From Alphaproteobacteria bacterium (GTDB lineage Bacteria > Pseudomonadota > Alphaproteobacteria > Ferrovibrionales > Ferrovibrionaceae): a DNA stretch of 50,840 bases. The stretch covers positions 1 through 50,840 of the forward strand of contig JAHCJQ010000012.1 in NCBI GenBank assembly GCA_026126215.1, in the 5' to 3' direction. A program made the position numbers and the translations under genes. Of this stretch, positions 8,834-18,597 are shown piece by piece; the stretch's first letter is position 1, and each line of letters opens with the position of its first letter. Under the pieces are notes generated by a model. That model did no database searches. It worked only from the letters and a program-made list of their open reading frames with translations, and was not told where the DNA came from.

Positions 8834-11098
8834 ATGAGCGACAGCAAGTTCCACAGCCTGTATGAGGAGGCGCTCGCCTTCCACCAGCAGGGCCAGCCGG
8901 GCAAGCTCGAAGTTCGCCCGACCAAGCCGATGGCGACGCAGCACGATCTTTCGCTCGCCTATTCTCCCGGTGTCGCCGCGCCCTGCCTGGTGATCGCCAA
9001 GGAACCCAACACCGCCTACGACTACACCTCGCGCGGCAACATGGTGGCGGTGATCTCGAATGGCACGGCGGTCCTTGGCCTCGGCAATCTCGGCGCGCTC
9101 GCCTCCAAGCCGGTAATGGAAGGCAAGGCGGTGCTGTTCAAGCGTTTCGGCGACGTGGACTCGATCGATCTGGAAGTGGCCACCGAGGACGTGGACGAGT
9201 TCGTCAATTGCGTCCGCTTCCTCGGCCCCTCCTTCGGCGGCATCAATCTCGAGGACATCAAGGCCCCGGAATGCTTCATCATCGAGCAGCGGCTGCGCGA
9301 AATGATGGACATCCCGGTCTTTCATGACGACCAGCATGGCACCGCCATCGTGGCCGTGGCGGGCCTGATCAACGCGCTCGACCTCACCGGGCGCACGCTG
9401 AAGAACTGCCGGCTCGTGATCAACGGCGCGGGCGCCGCCGGTATCGCCTGCATCGAACTGATGAAGGCCATGGGACTGCCGCCGGAGAACGCGATCCTCT
9501 GCGACACCAAGGGCGTGGTCTACAAGGGCCGCGCCGAGGGCATGAACCAGTGGAAATCCGCGCATGCGGTCGATACGCCCGCGCGCACCCTGGCCGAGGC
9601 GCTGAAGGGCGCCGACGGCTTTTTCGGCCTTTCGGTCAAGGGCGCGCTGACGCCCGAAATGGTCCAGGGCATGGCGGCCAAGCCGATCATCTTCGCCATG
9701 GCCAATCCCGATCCGGAAATCATGCCCGAGGAAGTGGCCGCGGTGCGGGGCGATGCCATCGTCGCCACCGGCCGTTCGGACTATCCGAACCAGGTCAACA
9801 ACGTGCTGGGCTTTCCCTACATCTTCCGTGGCGCGCTCGATGTGCGGGCGAGCACGATCAACGACGAGATGAAAATCGCGGCGGCCGAGGCGCTGGCCAA
9901 GCTTGCGCGCGAGGACGTGCCCGACGAGGTCGCCGCCGCCTTCAAGGGCGAGCGGCCGCAATACGGACCGAAATACATCATTCCCGTTCCCTTCGATCCG
10001 CGGCTGATCTCGAGCGTGCCGCTGGCAGTGGCCCGCGCGGCGATGAAGAGTGGCGTGGCGCGCAAGCCGCTTACCGACTTCGGCGCCTATCGCCATGCGC
10101 TGCGCGCCCGCCTCGATCCGACGGCGGACTCGCTGCAGCTCATCATGGACCAGGTGGTGGCCAACCCGAAGCGCGTGGTCTTCGCCGAGGGCGAGGAGGA
10201 GAAAGTGATCCGCGCCGCCATCGCCTTCCGCAATGCCGGCTATGGCACGCCGGTGCTGGTCGGGCGCGAGGAACTGATCCAGCAGGCGGTGCAGCGCATG
10301 GGCCTGGGCTCGGTCGAGCCGCTCGAGGTGCATTCCGCGCGCCGCTCGGGCAAGCGCCATGTCTATCTGGACTTCCTCTACCGCCGCCTGCAGCGGCGCG
10401 GCTACCTGCAGCGCGACTGCCTGCGCATGGTGAACCAGGACCGCAACGTGTTCGCCGCCTGCATGGTGGCGATGGGCGATGCCGACGCCATGGTGACCGG
10501 GCTGACGCGGAACTGGTCGGACGCCTATTCCGAGATCCGCAAGGTGATCGACCCGAAGCCCAAACACCGCGTCTTCGGCCTGGCCATTTACGTCACCAAG
10601 GGACGGACGGTGTTCGTGGCCGATACCACCGTGCATGAACGGCCCTCGCCCATCGAGCTTGCCGACATTGCCATCCAGAGCGCCAAGGTGGCGCGCCAGA
10701 TGGGCCACGAGCCGCGCGTTGCCGTCCTCTCCTTCTCGAATTTCGGCAATCCGATGCGCGAGACCGCGGAGCGCATCCGCGAGGCGATGCGCATTCTCGA
10801 ATCGCGCGAACTCGATTTCGAGTGCGATGGCGAGATGTCGGCGGACGTGGCGCTCAATCCGGACCTGATGCGCAATTATCCCTTCTGCCGCCTGTCCGGC
10901 CCGGCCAACGTTCTCGTCATGCCGGCGCTGCACACGGCGAACACGTCCTACAAGATCCTGCAGGAACTGGGCGGCGGCAATGTGATCGGGCCGCTGCTGA
11001 TCGGCATGTCGAAGCCGGTGCAGATCGCGCCGATGAATTCCACCGTGTCCGACCTGGTCAACCTGGCGGCGCTGGCCGCCTACGAAGCGGTTCGCTGA
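8834..11098 (+). CDS. maeB: NADP-dependent malic enzyme with C-terminal phosphotransacetylase-like domain (MaeB)
   Basis: The 754-residue protein has an N-terminal malic enzyme domain ([23 protein letters not shown]; metal/substrate region FHDDQHGTA near 162-170). A Rossmann NAD(P)-binding domain follows ([10 protein letters not shown], glycines 198-203), then a C-terminal phosphate acetyltransferase-like domain from about 430, with [12 protein letters not shown] and ending [16 protein letters not shown]. It converts malate to pyruvate and CO2 with NADP reduction. In such hybrids the PTA domain is generally thought to be regulatory, sensing acetyl-CoA, rather than catalytic. The ATG at 8834 fits family N-termini; a GTG at 8798 would add 12 residues. 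It leads a run with lutABC, so malate and lactate both feed the pyruvate node. Confidence 0.94.
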   Translation: MSDSKFHSLYEEALAFHQQGQPGKLEVRPTKPMATQHDLSLAYSPGVAAPCLVIAKEPNTAYDYTSRGNMVAVISNGTAVLGLGNLGALASKPVMEGKAVLFKRFGDVDSIDLEVATEDVDEFVNCVRFLGPSFGGINLEDIKAPECFIIEQRLREMMDIPVFHDDQHGTAIVAVAGLINALDLTGRTLKNCRLVINGAGAAGIACIELMKAMGLPPENAILCDTKGVVYKGRAEGMNQWKSAHAVDTPARTLAEALKGADGFFGLSVKGALTPEMVQGMAAKPIIFAMANPDPEIMPEEVAAVRGDAIVATGRSDYPNQVNNVLGFPYIFRGALDVRASTINDEMKIAAAEALAKLAREDVPDEVAAAFKGERPQYGPKYIIPVPFDPRLISSVPLAVARAAMKSGVARKPLTDFGAYRHALRARLDPTADSLQLIMDQVVANPKRVVFAEGEEEKVIRAAIAFRNAGYGTPVLVGREELIQQAVQRMGLGSVEPLEVHSARRSGKRHVYLDFLYRRLQRRGYLQRDCLRMVNQDRNVFAACMVAMGDADAMVTGLTRNWSDAYSEIRKVIDPKPKHRVFGLAIYVTKGRTVFVADTTVHERPSPIELADIAIQSAKVARQMGHEPRVAVLSFSNFGNPMRETAERIREAMRILESRELDFECDGEMSADVALNPDLMRNYPFCRLSGPANVLVMPALHTANTSYKILQELGGGNVIGPLLIGMSKPVQIAPMNSTVSDLVNLAALAAYEAVR

Positions 11099-11099
11099 C

Positions 11100-11891
11100 A
11101 TGTCCGGTGGGGCGCCGGCTGGCGCGGCGGGGGGCAGGCCGAGGGTCGGCCTGTTCGTCACCTGCCTCGTCGACCTCTACCGCCCCACGGTCGGCTTTGC
11201 CGCCGTCAAGCTGCTGGAGGATGCCGGCTGCGAGGTCGTCGTGCCGGAAGCGCAGACCTGCTGCGGCCAGCCTGCCTACAATTCGGGCGACCGGCCGGAT
11301 GCGATGGCCATTGCCCGCCAGGTTATCGAGGCCTTTCGCGGCTTCGATTACGTGGTGGTGCCGTCGGGTTCCTGCGGCGGCATGCTGAAGGACCATTACC
11401 CCGCACTTCTTGCCGGCGACCCGGCGATGAAGGACGCGGCCGAGGATCTGGCGCGGCGGACGTTCGAGCTGACCTCGTTTCTCGTCGACGTTCTGGGTTT
11501 CGAGAATGTGCGTGCCAGCCTGGCGACGAGCGCCACCTATCACGACAGCTGCTCGGGCCTGCGCGAACTCGGCATCAAGGCGCAGCCGCGCCGGCTGCTC
11601 GCCAAGGTCGATGGCCTGGAGCTGAAGGAGCTGCCGGGCGCAGAGGTCTGCTGCGGCTTCGGCGGGACCTTCTGCGTCAAGTATCCGGAAATCTCGACCG
11701 ACATCGTCGCCAAGAAGACGGCCGACATCGTCGCGACCGGCGCCTCGCTGCTGCTGGCCGGCGACATGGGCTGCCTGCTCAACATGGCCGGGCGGCTCAA
11801 GCGCGAGGGCGCGAGCGTCAAGGTGCGCCATGTCGCGGAAGTGCTTGCCGGCATGACCGACGAGCCGGCGATCGGCGAAGGGGGAGGGTGA
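11100..11891 (+). CDS. lutA: Lactate utilisation protein LutA/YkgE-type (Fe-S)-binding subunit
   Basis: The 263-residue protein has the tandem cysteine-rich (CCG) domains of LutA/YkgE and heterodisulfide-reductase-like subunits. TCCGQPAYNSG (Cys54-Cys55) and the later VCCGFGGTF are separated by HDSCSGLRELG. LutABC proteins form an iron-sulfur enzyme system that oxidises L-lactate to pyruvate. The ATG is one base after the maeB stop, and lutB begins two bases after this stop, so all are probably co-expressed. The first 13 residues are a low-complexity Gly/Ala extension. Confidence 0.92.
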   Translation: MSGGAPAGAAGGRPRVGLFVTCLVDLYRPTVGFAAVKLLEDAGCEVVVPEAQTCCGQPAYNSGDRPDAMAIARQVIEAFRGFDYVVVPSGSCGGMLKDHYPALLAGDPAMKDAAEDLARRTFELTSFLVDVLGFENVRASLATSATYHDSCSGLRELGIKAQPRRLLAKVDGLELKELPGAEVCCGFGGTFCVKYPEISTDIVAKKTADIVATGASLLLAGDMGCLLNMAGRLKREGASVKVRHVAEVLAGMTDEPAIGEGGG

Positions 11892-11892
11892 G

Positions 11893-13326
11893 ATGAGCGC
11901 CTTTCCGGTCACCAGCCGCAATTTCCGGAAGAACACGGCGAAGGCGCATGCCGACGAGAATCTGCGCAAGGCGCTCAAACGCATGGAAAGCGGTGCCATA
12001 GTCCGCCGCGCCGCCGTGGTTGCCGAGCTTCCGGAATTCGATGCCCTGCGCGACGAGGCGCTTGCCATCAAGAACCACGTGCTCGGCAATCTCGACTTCT
12101 ACCTCGAGCGTTTCGAGGCGCAGGTAAAGGCGCAGGGTGGCCATGTGCACTGGTGTGCGACCCCACGCCAGGCGCGCGAAACCATCCTCTCCATCTGCCA
12201 GGCGGTCGGGGCGAGGACGGCGACCAAGGGCAAGTCGATGATCGCCGAGGAAATCGCCCTCAACCCCTTCCTGGAGGAGAACGGCATCGAGCCGGTCGAG
12301 ACCGATCTCGGTGAATACATCATCCAGCTTGCCGACGAGCCGCCCTCCCACATCATCGGCCCGGCGCTGCACAAGACCAAGGAGCAGGTCACCGAACTCT
12401 TTCACCAGCATCACCGCAAATATGGCCGCGAGGAGCGGGTGACGGATCCGCAGGCCCTGGTCAACGAGGCACGCGAGATCCTGCGCCAGAAATATATCGA
12501 TGCCGATGTTGGCATCACCGGCGCCAACTTCCTGATCGCCGAGACCGGCTCGACCATCATCGTCACCAACGAGGGTAACGGCGACCTGACGCAGATGCTG
12601 CCGCGCGTGCATGTGGTCATCACCTCGATAGAAAAGGTGGTACCGACGCTCGAGGACGTCTCCACCATCCTGCGCGTCTTGGCGCGCTCGGCCACCGGAC
12701 AGGAATTTTCCTCCTACACCACCTTCTCCACCGGCCCGAAGCGTGCCGGCGATCTGGACGGACCGGAGCAGTTCCATGTGGTGCTGCTCGATAATGGCCG
12801 CTCGGACCTGCTCGGTACCGAAATGCAGGACCTGCTGCGCTGCATCCGCTGCGGGGCCTGCATGAACCATTGCCCGGTCTACCATTCGGTCGGCGGCCAT
12901 GCCTATGGCTGGGTCTATCCCGGACCGATCGGCGCCGCGCTCGACCCGCACTTCCTGGGCATCGAGGAGGCGCAGCACCTGCCCAACGCCTCGACCTTCT
13001 GCGGCCGCTGCGAGAGCGTCTGTCCGATGCGCATTCCGCTCCCCGACATCATGCGCCACTGGCGCGAGCGGGCGTTCGAGAGCGCCGTGACGCCGCCCCA
13101 GCAGCGTTTCGGCATCCGCCTCTGGGCCTGGGTCGCGATGCGCCCGGCCCTCTACCGTGCCGGCGCGCGCCTTGCCATGCGCCTGCTGGCCTGGCTTGGA
13201 CGGCGGGAGGGGCGCCTTTCCAGCCTGCCCTTCGCCGGCGGCTGGACGGCGGGGCGCGATCTGCCGGCACCTCAGGGGCGCACCTTCCAGGAACTCTGGG
13301 CGGCGCGGCGGGGGGCGCGCAAGTGA
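11893..13326 (+). CDS. lutB: Lactate utilisation iron-sulfur protein LutB/YkgF
   Basis: The 477-residue protein has the LUD domain (about 60-300, including KGKSMIAEEIALNPFLEENGIEP-like sequence and ITGANFLIAETGS). A bacterial ferredoxin-like pair of 4Fe-4S motifs follows: CIRCGACMNHCP (Cys317, 320, 323, 327) and CGRCESVCP (Cys370, 373, 377). The C-terminal tail is arginine-rich. It is the electron-transfer core of the LutABC lactate oxidation complex. The start has a strong upstream GGGGGAGGGTGAG. Its stop overlaps the GTG of lutC by four bases. Confidence 0.94.
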   Translation: MSAFPVTSRNFRKNTAKAHADENLRKALKRMESGAIVRRAAVVAELPEFDALRDEALAIKNHVLGNLDFYLERFEAQVKAQGGHVHWCATPRQARETILSICQAVGARTATKGKSMIAEEIALNPFLEENGIEPVETDLGEYIIQLADEPPSHIIGPALHKTKEQVTELFHQHHRKYGREERVTDPQALVNEAREILRQKYIDADVGITGANFLIAETGSTIIVTNEGNGDLTQMLPRVHVVITSIEKVVPTLEDVSTILRVLARSATGQEFSSYTTFSTGPKRAGDLDGPEQFHVVLLDNGRSDLLGTEMQDLLRCIRCGACMNHCPVYHSVGGHAYGWVYPGPIGAALDPHFLGIEEAQHLPNASTFCGRCESVCPMRIPLPDIMRHWRERAFESAVTPPQQRFGIRLWAWVAMRPALYRAGARLAMRLLAWLGRREGRLSSLPFAGGWTAGRDLPAPQGRTFQELWAARRGARK

Positions 13327-14018
13327 GCGAGGCGCGCGAGAAGATCCTGCGCGGCATCCGCCGTTCGCTGGGCCGTGGCCCGCGCCTCGGCGAGGAACGC
13401 GCCGCGTTGCAGGCGCGGCTGGCCAGTCCGCGGCCGAACCTGATCCCCAAGCGCGCGCGGCTTCCCCATGCCGAGCAAGTGGTGCTGTTCCAGGCGATGG
13501 CCGAGAAGCTCGATGCCACCGTGGCCCGGGTTTCCTCGCTGGCGGAAGTACCGGATGCAGTCGCGGAGTATCTGGCCGCGCGCAACCTGCCTACCACGAT
13601 CCGCATGTCGCCGGACCCGGAACTCGACGCCATTCCGTGGGACCGAAGGCCGCTGCTCACGCTCCATCGCGGGCGAGCGGCGCCCGAGGACCTGGTCGGG
13701 CTGACGCCGGCCTTCGCCGGTATCGCCGAGACAGGCACGCTGATGTTCGCATCGGGGGCGGCGCGCCCGGCGACCATCAACTTCATGCCCGATACCCATA
13801 TCGCCGTGCTGCGCTCCTCGCAGGTGGTGGGCGACTACGAGACGGCTTTCGCCCGGCTGCGCGCCGCGGCCGGCCGCGAGGATGGCCTGTTCATGCCGCG
13901 CACCGTCAACCTGGTGACGGGCCCCTCGCGCACCGGCGATATCGAACAGACGCTCATACTCGGCGCGCATGGTCCGCGCCGGCTGCATGTGGTCCTTGTC
14001 GATGACGAGGCGCACTGA
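13323..14018 (+). CDS. lutC: Lactate utilisation protein LutC/YkgG (LUD domain)
   Basis: The 231-residue product starts at a GTG overlapping the lutB stop (GTGA) and consists of a LUD domain. It contains VGLTPAFAGIAETGTLMFASG, FMPDTHIAVLRSSQVVGDYE and the conserved end NLVTGPSRTGDIEQTLILGAHGP (quoted here as family landmarks). These match LutC/YkgG, the third subunit of the lactate oxidation system. The order A-B-C is canonical. No LldP/LctP lactate permease or GntR-type LutR regulator is seen nearby. Downstream smr begins inside the lutC end (17-base overlap). Confidence 0.92.
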   Translation: MSEAREKILRGIRRSLGRGPRLGEERAALQARLASPRPNLIPKRARLPHAEQVVLFQAMAEKLDATVARVSSLAEVPDAVAEYLAARNLPTTIRMSPDPELDAIPWDRRPLLTLHRGRAAPEDLVGLTPAFAGIAETGTLMFASGAARPATINFMPDTHIAVLRSSQVVGDYETAFARLRAAAGREDGLFMPRTVNLVTGPSRTGDIEQTLILGAHGPRRLHVVLVDDEAH

Positions 14019-14577
14019 ACCGAAGCGTGGACGCCGCCTGACGCCGGAGGAGGAGGCGCTCTGGCGCGCCGCGACGAAGGATGCGCGCCCTCTCGCCCGT
14101 TCCCGCCCACAGCCACCGGCATCATTGCCGCCAGCAGCGCCGCCCCCATTGCCCGCGCGTGCCGAGGTCGCGCCCGCGCCAAAGGCGCTCCGGTCGGCGC
14201 CGCCGGCGCCCATTGCCGTCCCCGGCTCCAGGCGCGAGCCGCGGCCGGGTCTCGACAGCGCGACGCAGCGAAGGCTTGCACGCGGCGAGCTGCCGATCGA
14301 GGGCCGCATCGACCTGCACGGCATGACATTGGCGGAGGCGCATCCGGCGCTGCGCCACTACCTCAGCCGGGCTCAGGGCGCGGGCAAGCGCTGCATCATC
14401 GTCATCACCGGCAAGGGGCGGGGCGGGGAAGGCGCCATCCGCCGCGCCGTGCCGCGCTGGCTCGCCGAGGCGCCGAACCGGGCGCTGGTGCTGGCGCATG
14501 CGCCCGCGCGGCCGCGCGACGGCGGCGAGGGGGCGCTCTATCTGCTGCTGCGCCGCCGGCGCGAGCGCGGCGCATGA
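14002..14577 (+). CDS. Smr/MutS2-type domain protein
   Basis: The 191-residue protein begins with a basic segment and a Pro/Ala-rich linker (about 30-85). It ends in an Smr domain with the hallmark DLHGMTLAEAH and VITGKGRGGEG motifs. Smr domains nick DNA or cleave RNA; small stand-alone forms like this are common in Alphaproteobacteria, with uncertain substrate. The chosen ATG at 14002 lies within the end of lutC, and the stop overlaps the next ATG (ATGA). The usual alphaproteobacterial neighbours are the XRE gene and hslUV, so this gene probably belongs to that older block rather than to lactate use. Confidence 0.88.
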   Translation: MTRRTEPKRGRRLTPEEEALWRAATKDARPLARSRPQPPASLPPAAPPPLPARAEVAPAPKALRSAPPAPIAVPGSRREPRPGLDSATQRRLARGELPIEGRIDLHGMTLAEAHPALRHYLSRAQGAGKRCIIVITGKGRGGEGAIRRAVPRWLAEAPNRALVLAHAPARPRDGGEGALYLLLRRRRERGA

Positions 14578-14939
14578 CGCCCTTCGGCCAGCGACTGCGC
14601 GAGCTGCGCCGCGAGCGCGGCATCAGCCTCAAGCGCATGGCGTCCGACATCGGCGTTTCCTCCGCCTATCTCTCGGCGCTGGAACATGGTCATCGCGGCC
14701 GCCCGACCTTCATGCTGGTGCAGCATATCTGCGCCTATTTCAACATCATCTGGGACGAGGCGGAGGAACTGCAGCGCCTGGCCGAACTCTCCCATCCGCG
14801 GGTGGTGATCGACACGTCGGGCATGAACCCGAAGGCGACGCGGCTCGCCAACCGCCTCGCCGAGGCGATCGGCGCATTGCCCGATGGGGCGCTCGACGAA
14901 CTGGCCGAGGTGCTGCGCCGCCACGGCCTCAGAGAATGA
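14574..14939 (+). CDS. XRE-family helix-turn-helix transcriptional regulator
   Basis: This 121-residue DNA-binding protein opens with [36 protein letters not shown], a classic Cro/CI-type helix-turn-helix covering about residues 5-60. A short helical C-terminal tail follows, with no metabolite-binding domain. It is coupled to smr by an ATGA overlap and its last 11 bases overlap the convergent hslU end. Its target is unknown. Local candidates are its own operon or hslVU, by position only. Confidence 0.88.
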   Translation: MTPFGQRLRELRRERGISLKRMASDIGVSSAYLSALEHGHRGRPTFMLVQHICAYFNIIWDEAEELQRLAELSHPRVVIDTSGMNPKATRLANRLAEAIGALPDGALDELAEVLRRHGLRE

Positions 14940-16254
14940 ACTTGGAAAGGTCGGCGTTGCGCGCCAGCTCGCCCACATGGCGGCGCACATAGTCGCGGTC
15001 GATGGTCACCGTGTGGCCGGAACGGTCGGCGGCGGCGAAGGATATCTCCTCCAGCACCTTCTCCATGATCGTGTGCAGCCGCCGCGCACCGATATTCTCC
15101 ACCCCGGAATTGACCTGCACGGCGATCTCCGCGAGCTCCTCGATGCCGTCGTCGGTGAAATCGAGCGTGACGCCCTCGGTCTGCATCAGCGCCCGGTACT
15201 GCTTGAGCAGCGAGGCTTCCGGCTCGACCAGGACGCGCCGCAGGTCCTCTTTCGAGAGCGCCTTCAGCTCGACGCGGATCGGCAGGCGCCCCTGCAGTTC
15301 GGGCAGCAGGTCGGAAGGCTTCGCGATATGGAAGGCACCGGATGCGATGAAGAGAATATGGTCGGTCTTGACCGCGCCATGCTTGGTGGCGACCGACGTC
15401 CCCTCGATGAGGGGCAGCAGGTCGCGCTGCACGCCCTCGCGGCTGACATCGGCACCGCCCTTGAATTCGCTGCGCGCGCAGATCTTGTCGATCTCGTCGA
15501 TGAAAACGATGCCGTTCTGCTCGACGGCGGCGATGGCATCCTTGACCACCGCTTCCTGGTCGAGCAGCTTCTCGCTCTCCTCCTGCAGCAGCACCTCATA
15601 GCTTTCGGCGACGTTCATGCGTCGCGGGCGCGTGCGCTGGCCGAACGCCTTGCCCAGCATCTCGTTCAGGTTGATCATCCCGATCTGCGCGCCGGGCATG
15701 CCGGGGATCTCGAAGTTCGGCATGCCGCCGAGGCCGGTATCGGCCACCTGTAATTCGATCTCGCGCTGGTCGAGCTGGCCCTCGCGCAGCATCTTGCGGA
15801 ACTTCTGGCGCGTCTCCGCTCCGGCATTCTCGCCGACCAGGGCATCGAGCACCCGTTCCTCGGCCCGCTGCTCGGCGCGCGAGGTGACCTCGCGGCGCTT
15901 GCGCTCCTTCACCATGGCGATGGCGACCTCGACCAGATCGCGCACGATCTGCTCGACATCCCGGCCGACATAGCCGACCTCGGTGAACTTCGTCGCCTCG
16001 ACTTTCAGGAACGGGGCCTGGGCGAGTCGCGCCAGCCGACGCGAGATCTCGGTCTTGCCGACGCCGGTCGGGCCGATCATCAGGATGTTCTTGGGCAGCA
16101 CTTCCTCGCGCAATTCCGGCGCGAGTTGCTGGCGGCGCCAGCGGTTGCGGAGTGCCACCGCCACCGCGCGCTTGGCCTCCTGCTGGCCGACGATGAAACG
16201 GTCGAGTTCGGATACGATCTCGCGCGGGCTGAAGCTCGGCGCATCGGTGCTCAT
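14929..16254 (-). CDS. hslU: ATP-dependent protease ATPase subunit HslU
   Basis: The 441-residue AAA+ unfoldase begins with the HslU signature [36 protein letters not shown] segment. It has Walker A GPTGVGKT at 61-68, the pore loop GYVGRD at 94-99 and Walker [11 protein letters not shown]. The inserted I-domain lies roughly at 110-235, and the end DLSKFIL is the C-terminal tail that docks into HslV. HslU hexamers unfold proteins and feed them to HslV. The gene follows hslV after three bases. Its 3' end overlaps the convergent XRE gene. Confidence 0.96.
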   Translation of the reverse strand: MSTDAPSFSPREIVSELDRFIVGQQEAKRAVAVALRNRWRRQQLAPELREEVLPKNILMIGPTGVGKTEISRRLARLAQAPFLKVEATKFTEVGYVGRDVEQIVRDLVEVAIAMVKERKRREVTSRAEQRAEERVLDALVGENAGAETRQKFRKMLREGQLDQREIELQVADTGLGGMPNFEIPGMPGAQIGMINLNEMLGKAFGQRTRPRRMNVAESYEVLLQEESEKLLDQEAVVKDAIAAVEQNGIVFIDEIDKICARSEFKGGADVSREGVQRDLLPLIEGTSVATKHGAVKTDHILFIASGAFHIAKPSDLLPELQGRLPIRVELKALSKEDLRRVLVEPEASLLKQYRALMQTEGVTLDFTDDGIEELAEIAVQVNSGVENIGARRLHTIMEKVLEEISFAAADRSGHTVTIDRDYVRRHVGELARNADLSKFIL

Positions 16255-16257
16255 GGA

Positions 16258-16812
16258 CTAGAGACTTTCGATCAGGATGTTGCGGTTGGTATAGACGCAT
16301 ATGTCGGCCGCGATCTCCAGTGCGCGCCGCGCCATCGCCTCGGCGTCCATGTCGTCGCGGTCGATCATGGCGCGTGCCGCCGCCAGGGCGAACGAGCCGC
16401 CGGAGCCGATGCCGATCAGGCCATCCTCGGGCTCCAGCACATCGCCGGTGCCGGTCAGCACCAGGCTCACCTCGCGGTCGGCGACGGCCATCATCGCCTC
16501 GAGCCGGCGCAGATAGCGGTCGGTCCGCCAGTCCTTGGCCAGTTCGACACAGGCGCGGGTGAGCTGGCCCGGATGTTTCTCGAGCTTGGCCTCGAGCCGC
16601 TCGAACAGGGTAAAAGCATCGGCGGTGGCGCCGGCGAAGCCGGCCAGCACCTGGCCATCGCCGATGCGGCGCACCTTCCGCGCGTTCGACTTGATCACGG
16701 TCTGCCCGAGCGAGACCTGGCCGTCCCCGGCGACCACCACGCGGCCTCCTTTGCGGAGGCAGAGAATGGTCGTGCCATGCCATTGCACAGGGGAGTTGGA
16801 CTGTTCCGACAT
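16258..16812 (-). CDS. hslV: ATP-dependent protease peptidase subunit HslV
   Basis: The 184-residue proteasome-like peptidase has the processing site before the catalytic threonine in [12 protein letters not shown]; Thr14 becomes the N-terminus. [28 protein letters not shown] and the ending [10 protein letters not shown] are family landmarks. It assembles as a double hexameric ring with HslU and degrades misfolded and regulatory proteins. It is the first gene of the hslVU operon and is divergent from hisB across 141 bases. Confidence 0.96.
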   Translation of the reverse strand: MSEQSNSPVQWHGTTILCLRKGGRVVVAGDGQVSLGQTVIKSNARKVRRIGDGQVLAGFAGATADAFTLFERLEAKLEKHPGQLTRACVELAKDWRTDRYLRRLEAMMAVADREVSLVLTGTGDVLEPEDGLIGIGSGGSFALAAARAMIDRDDMDAEAMARRALEIAADICVYTNRNILIESL

Positions 16813-16920
16813 GTGGATTTCCGGTTGCCTCGGGTTGCGCCGGCTGGCGGGAACACAGGATGTGGCGATTTCGCGTCGCCGTTCAAGCCCGTCCGGGCTG
16901 GCGCGGCCGCTGCCTTCCTG

Positions 16921-16926
16921 CTATAC
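16921..16926 (+). promoter_or_regulatory. Possible -10 element of the histidine operon
   Basis: CTATAC, 28 bases before the hisB ATG, resembles the CTATA-type -10 elements common in Alphaproteobacteria. The matching -35 region (near 16898) is poor. An inverted repeat AGCCCG/CGGGCT sits at 16886-16899, just upstream. I treat this as a weak call. Confidence 0.25.
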
Positions 16927-16953
16927 CGCCCTCGATTCCGCACGGAGGGCGAC

Positions 16954-17553
16954 ATGCGCCAGGCTCAGGTCGAGCGGCGGACCAAGGAAACCCTGGTCCG
17001 GGCTGCGATCAATCTCGACGGCAGTGGCACCTACAAGGTGGCGACCGGCATCGGATTCCTTGACCACATGCTCGAGCAGCTCTCCCGCCACAGCCTGATC
17101 GACATCGCGATCGAGGCCAAGGGCGATCTGCATATCGACTACCACCACACCACGGAGGATACGGGCATCGTCATCGGCGAGGCGGTGGCGCAGGCGCTTG
17201 GCGAGCGGGCCGGAATCCGCCGTTATGGCGACGCGCTGGTGCCGATGGACGAGACGCTGACCCGCGTCGCGCTCGACTGCTCGAACCGGCCCTACCTGGT
17301 CTGGAAAGTCGCATTCTCCCGGCCCAAGCTCGGCGAGATGGACACCGAGCTGTTCAAGGAATGGTTCCAGGCCTTCGCCCAGTCCGCCGGCATCACGCTG
17401 CATGTGGAGAATCTCTACGGCGAGAACAACCACCATATCGTCGAGAGCTGTTACAAGGGCCTGGCGCGCGCGCTGCGCCAGGCGATCGAGATCGACCCGC
17501 GCCGCGCCGATGCCGTGCCTTCGACGAAGGGCGTGCTGGGCGGCAGCCTCTAG
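16954..17553 (+). CDS. hisB: Imidazoleglycerol-phosphate dehydratase HisB
   Basis: The 199-residue monofunctional dehydratase has the duplicated metal-binding histidine motifs: [25 protein letters not shown] and [18 protein letters not shown]. It removes water from imidazole-glycerol phosphate in step six of histidine synthesis. It lacks the phosphatase domain found in enterobacterial HisB, as expected outside that group. The ATG at 16954 has GGAGG at 16944-16948; the frame is open upstream into hslV but without family sequence. It is the first gene of the his operon. Confidence 0.95.
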   Translation: MRQAQVERRTKETLVRAAINLDGSGTYKVATGIGFLDHMLEQLSRHSLIDIAIEAKGDLHIDYHHTTEDTGIVIGEAVAQALGERAGIRRYGDALVPMDETLTRVALDCSNRPYLVWKVAFSRPKLGEMDTELFKEWFQAFAQSAGITLHVENLYGENNHHIVESCYKGLARALRQAIEIDPRRADAVPSTKGVLGGSL

Positions 17554-17562
17554 GAGGCGATG

Positions 17563-17952
17563 ATGCGCATCTGGAGCGTGGCCGCGCGCGGCAATGGACG
17601 CGGCGAGCCCGATATCGTTCTGGTCAAGGAAGGCTTCTGCTGGCCGGCATTCCTGTTCGGTCCGGTCTGGTTCCTCTGGCACCGGCTTTGGCTGGCGCTG
17701 CTCGGCTATCTGGGGGCCAACATCCTGCTCGCCGGCGCGCTTGCGCTGTTCGGCGTCAATCCGGCGCAGCAACTGCTCGCCAGCCTGGTACTTGCCCTGC
17801 TCGTCGGCTGGCATGGCAACGACCTGCGCCGCTGGACGCTGCTGCGCCGGGGCTATCGGCTTGTGGAGCTGGTGGTCGCGCGCGACGAGGGCGAGGCGGA
17901 GAAGCGCTCGCTCGAGAAGCTGGCCGGCCGCGTCCTGGCCTTGCAGCCGTGA
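17563..17952 (+). CDS. DUF2628 domain membrane protein
   Basis: This small protein (129 residues from the ATG at 17563) has DUF2628 features: a short N-terminal soluble part, [25 protein letters not shown] and then two or three hydrophobic helices. A charged C-terminal tail rich in Glu/Arg follows. The AGGAGG at 17552-17557 favours the second of two adjacent ATGs (17563, spacing five) over the first (17560). It lies between hisB and hisH, a position seen in several alphaproteobacterial his operons. Its function is unknown. Its stop overlaps the hisH GTG. Confidence 0.8.
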   Translation: MRIWSVAARGNGRGEPDIVLVKEGFCWPAFLFGPVWFLWHRLWLALLGYLGANILLAGALALFGVNPAQQLLASLVLALLVGWHGNDLRRWTLLRRGYRLVELVVARDEGEAEKRSLEKLAGRVLALQP

Positions 17953-18590
17953 GCGTCGCCATCATCGATTACGGCTCGGGCAACCTGCGCTCGGCCGCCA
18001 AGGCCTTCGAGCGCGCGGCGCGCGAGGGCGGACATCGGCTCGCGGTCAAGGTGACGTCCGATCCGGAGGACGTGGCGCGCGCCGGGCGTATCGTCCTGCC
18101 AGGGGTCGGTGCCTTCGGCGACTGCCGTGCCGGCCTCCGCGCTTTGCCCGGCATGTGGCAGGCGCTGGAGGAGGCCGTCCGCCGGCGCGGCCGGCCGTTC
18201 CTCGGCATCTGCGTCGGCATGCAGCTCATGGCAAGCCGCGGTCTCGAACATGGCGAGCACGCGGGCTTCGACTGGATCGCGGGGGATGTCGTGCGGCTCA
18301 GCCCGACCGATCCGGCGCTCAAGATTCCGCACATGGGCTGGAACGAACTGCGCCTGCGCTCGCCGCATCCGGTGCTGGCCGGGATCGCCAGTGGCGACCA
18401 TGCCTATTTCGTGCACAGCTATCACCTGGTGCCGGCAACGCCGGCACATCTGCTGGCCGAGGTCGATTACGGCGGGCCGGTCGGCGCCATCTTCGGGCGG
18501 GACAACATGATCGGGACCCAGTTCCATCCGGAGAAGAGCCAGGCGACGGGACTTGCGTTCATTTCCGCGTTTCTTGCCTGGCGGCCATGA
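17949..18590 (+). CDS. hisH: Imidazole glycerol phosphate synthase glutaminase subunit HisH
   Basis: The 213-residue class I glutamine amidotransferase has the nucleophile in GICVGMQLM (Cys88) and the His193/Glu195 pair in QFHPEKSQ, with the oxyanion region LPGVGAFGD. It releases ammonia from glutamine for HisF. The start is a GTG overlapping the previous stop (GTGA). It is separated from its partner hisF by a GNAT gene and hisA. Confidence 0.95.
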   Translation: MSVAIIDYGSGNLRSAAKAFERAAREGGHRLAVKVTSDPEDVARAGRIVLPGVGAFGDCRAGLRALPGMWQALEEAVRRRGRPFLGICVGMQLMASRGLEHGEHAGFDWIAGDVVRLSPTDPALKIPHMGWNELRLRSPHPVLAGIASGDHAYFVHSYHLVPATPAHLLAEVDYGGPVGAIFGRDNMIGTQFHPEKSQATGLAFISAFLAWRP

Positions 18591-18597
18591 GGGACGC

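Noticed and set aside
8540..11161. An 873-codon minus-strand frame across maeB
   Set aside because: The plus strand encodes a full malic enzyme/PTA hybrid; the opposite frame has no family features and overlaps the mutS start.
17560..17562. First of two adjacent ATGs as the DUF2628 start
   Set aside because: It is only two bases from AGGAGG; the second ATG at 17563 has the better spacing.
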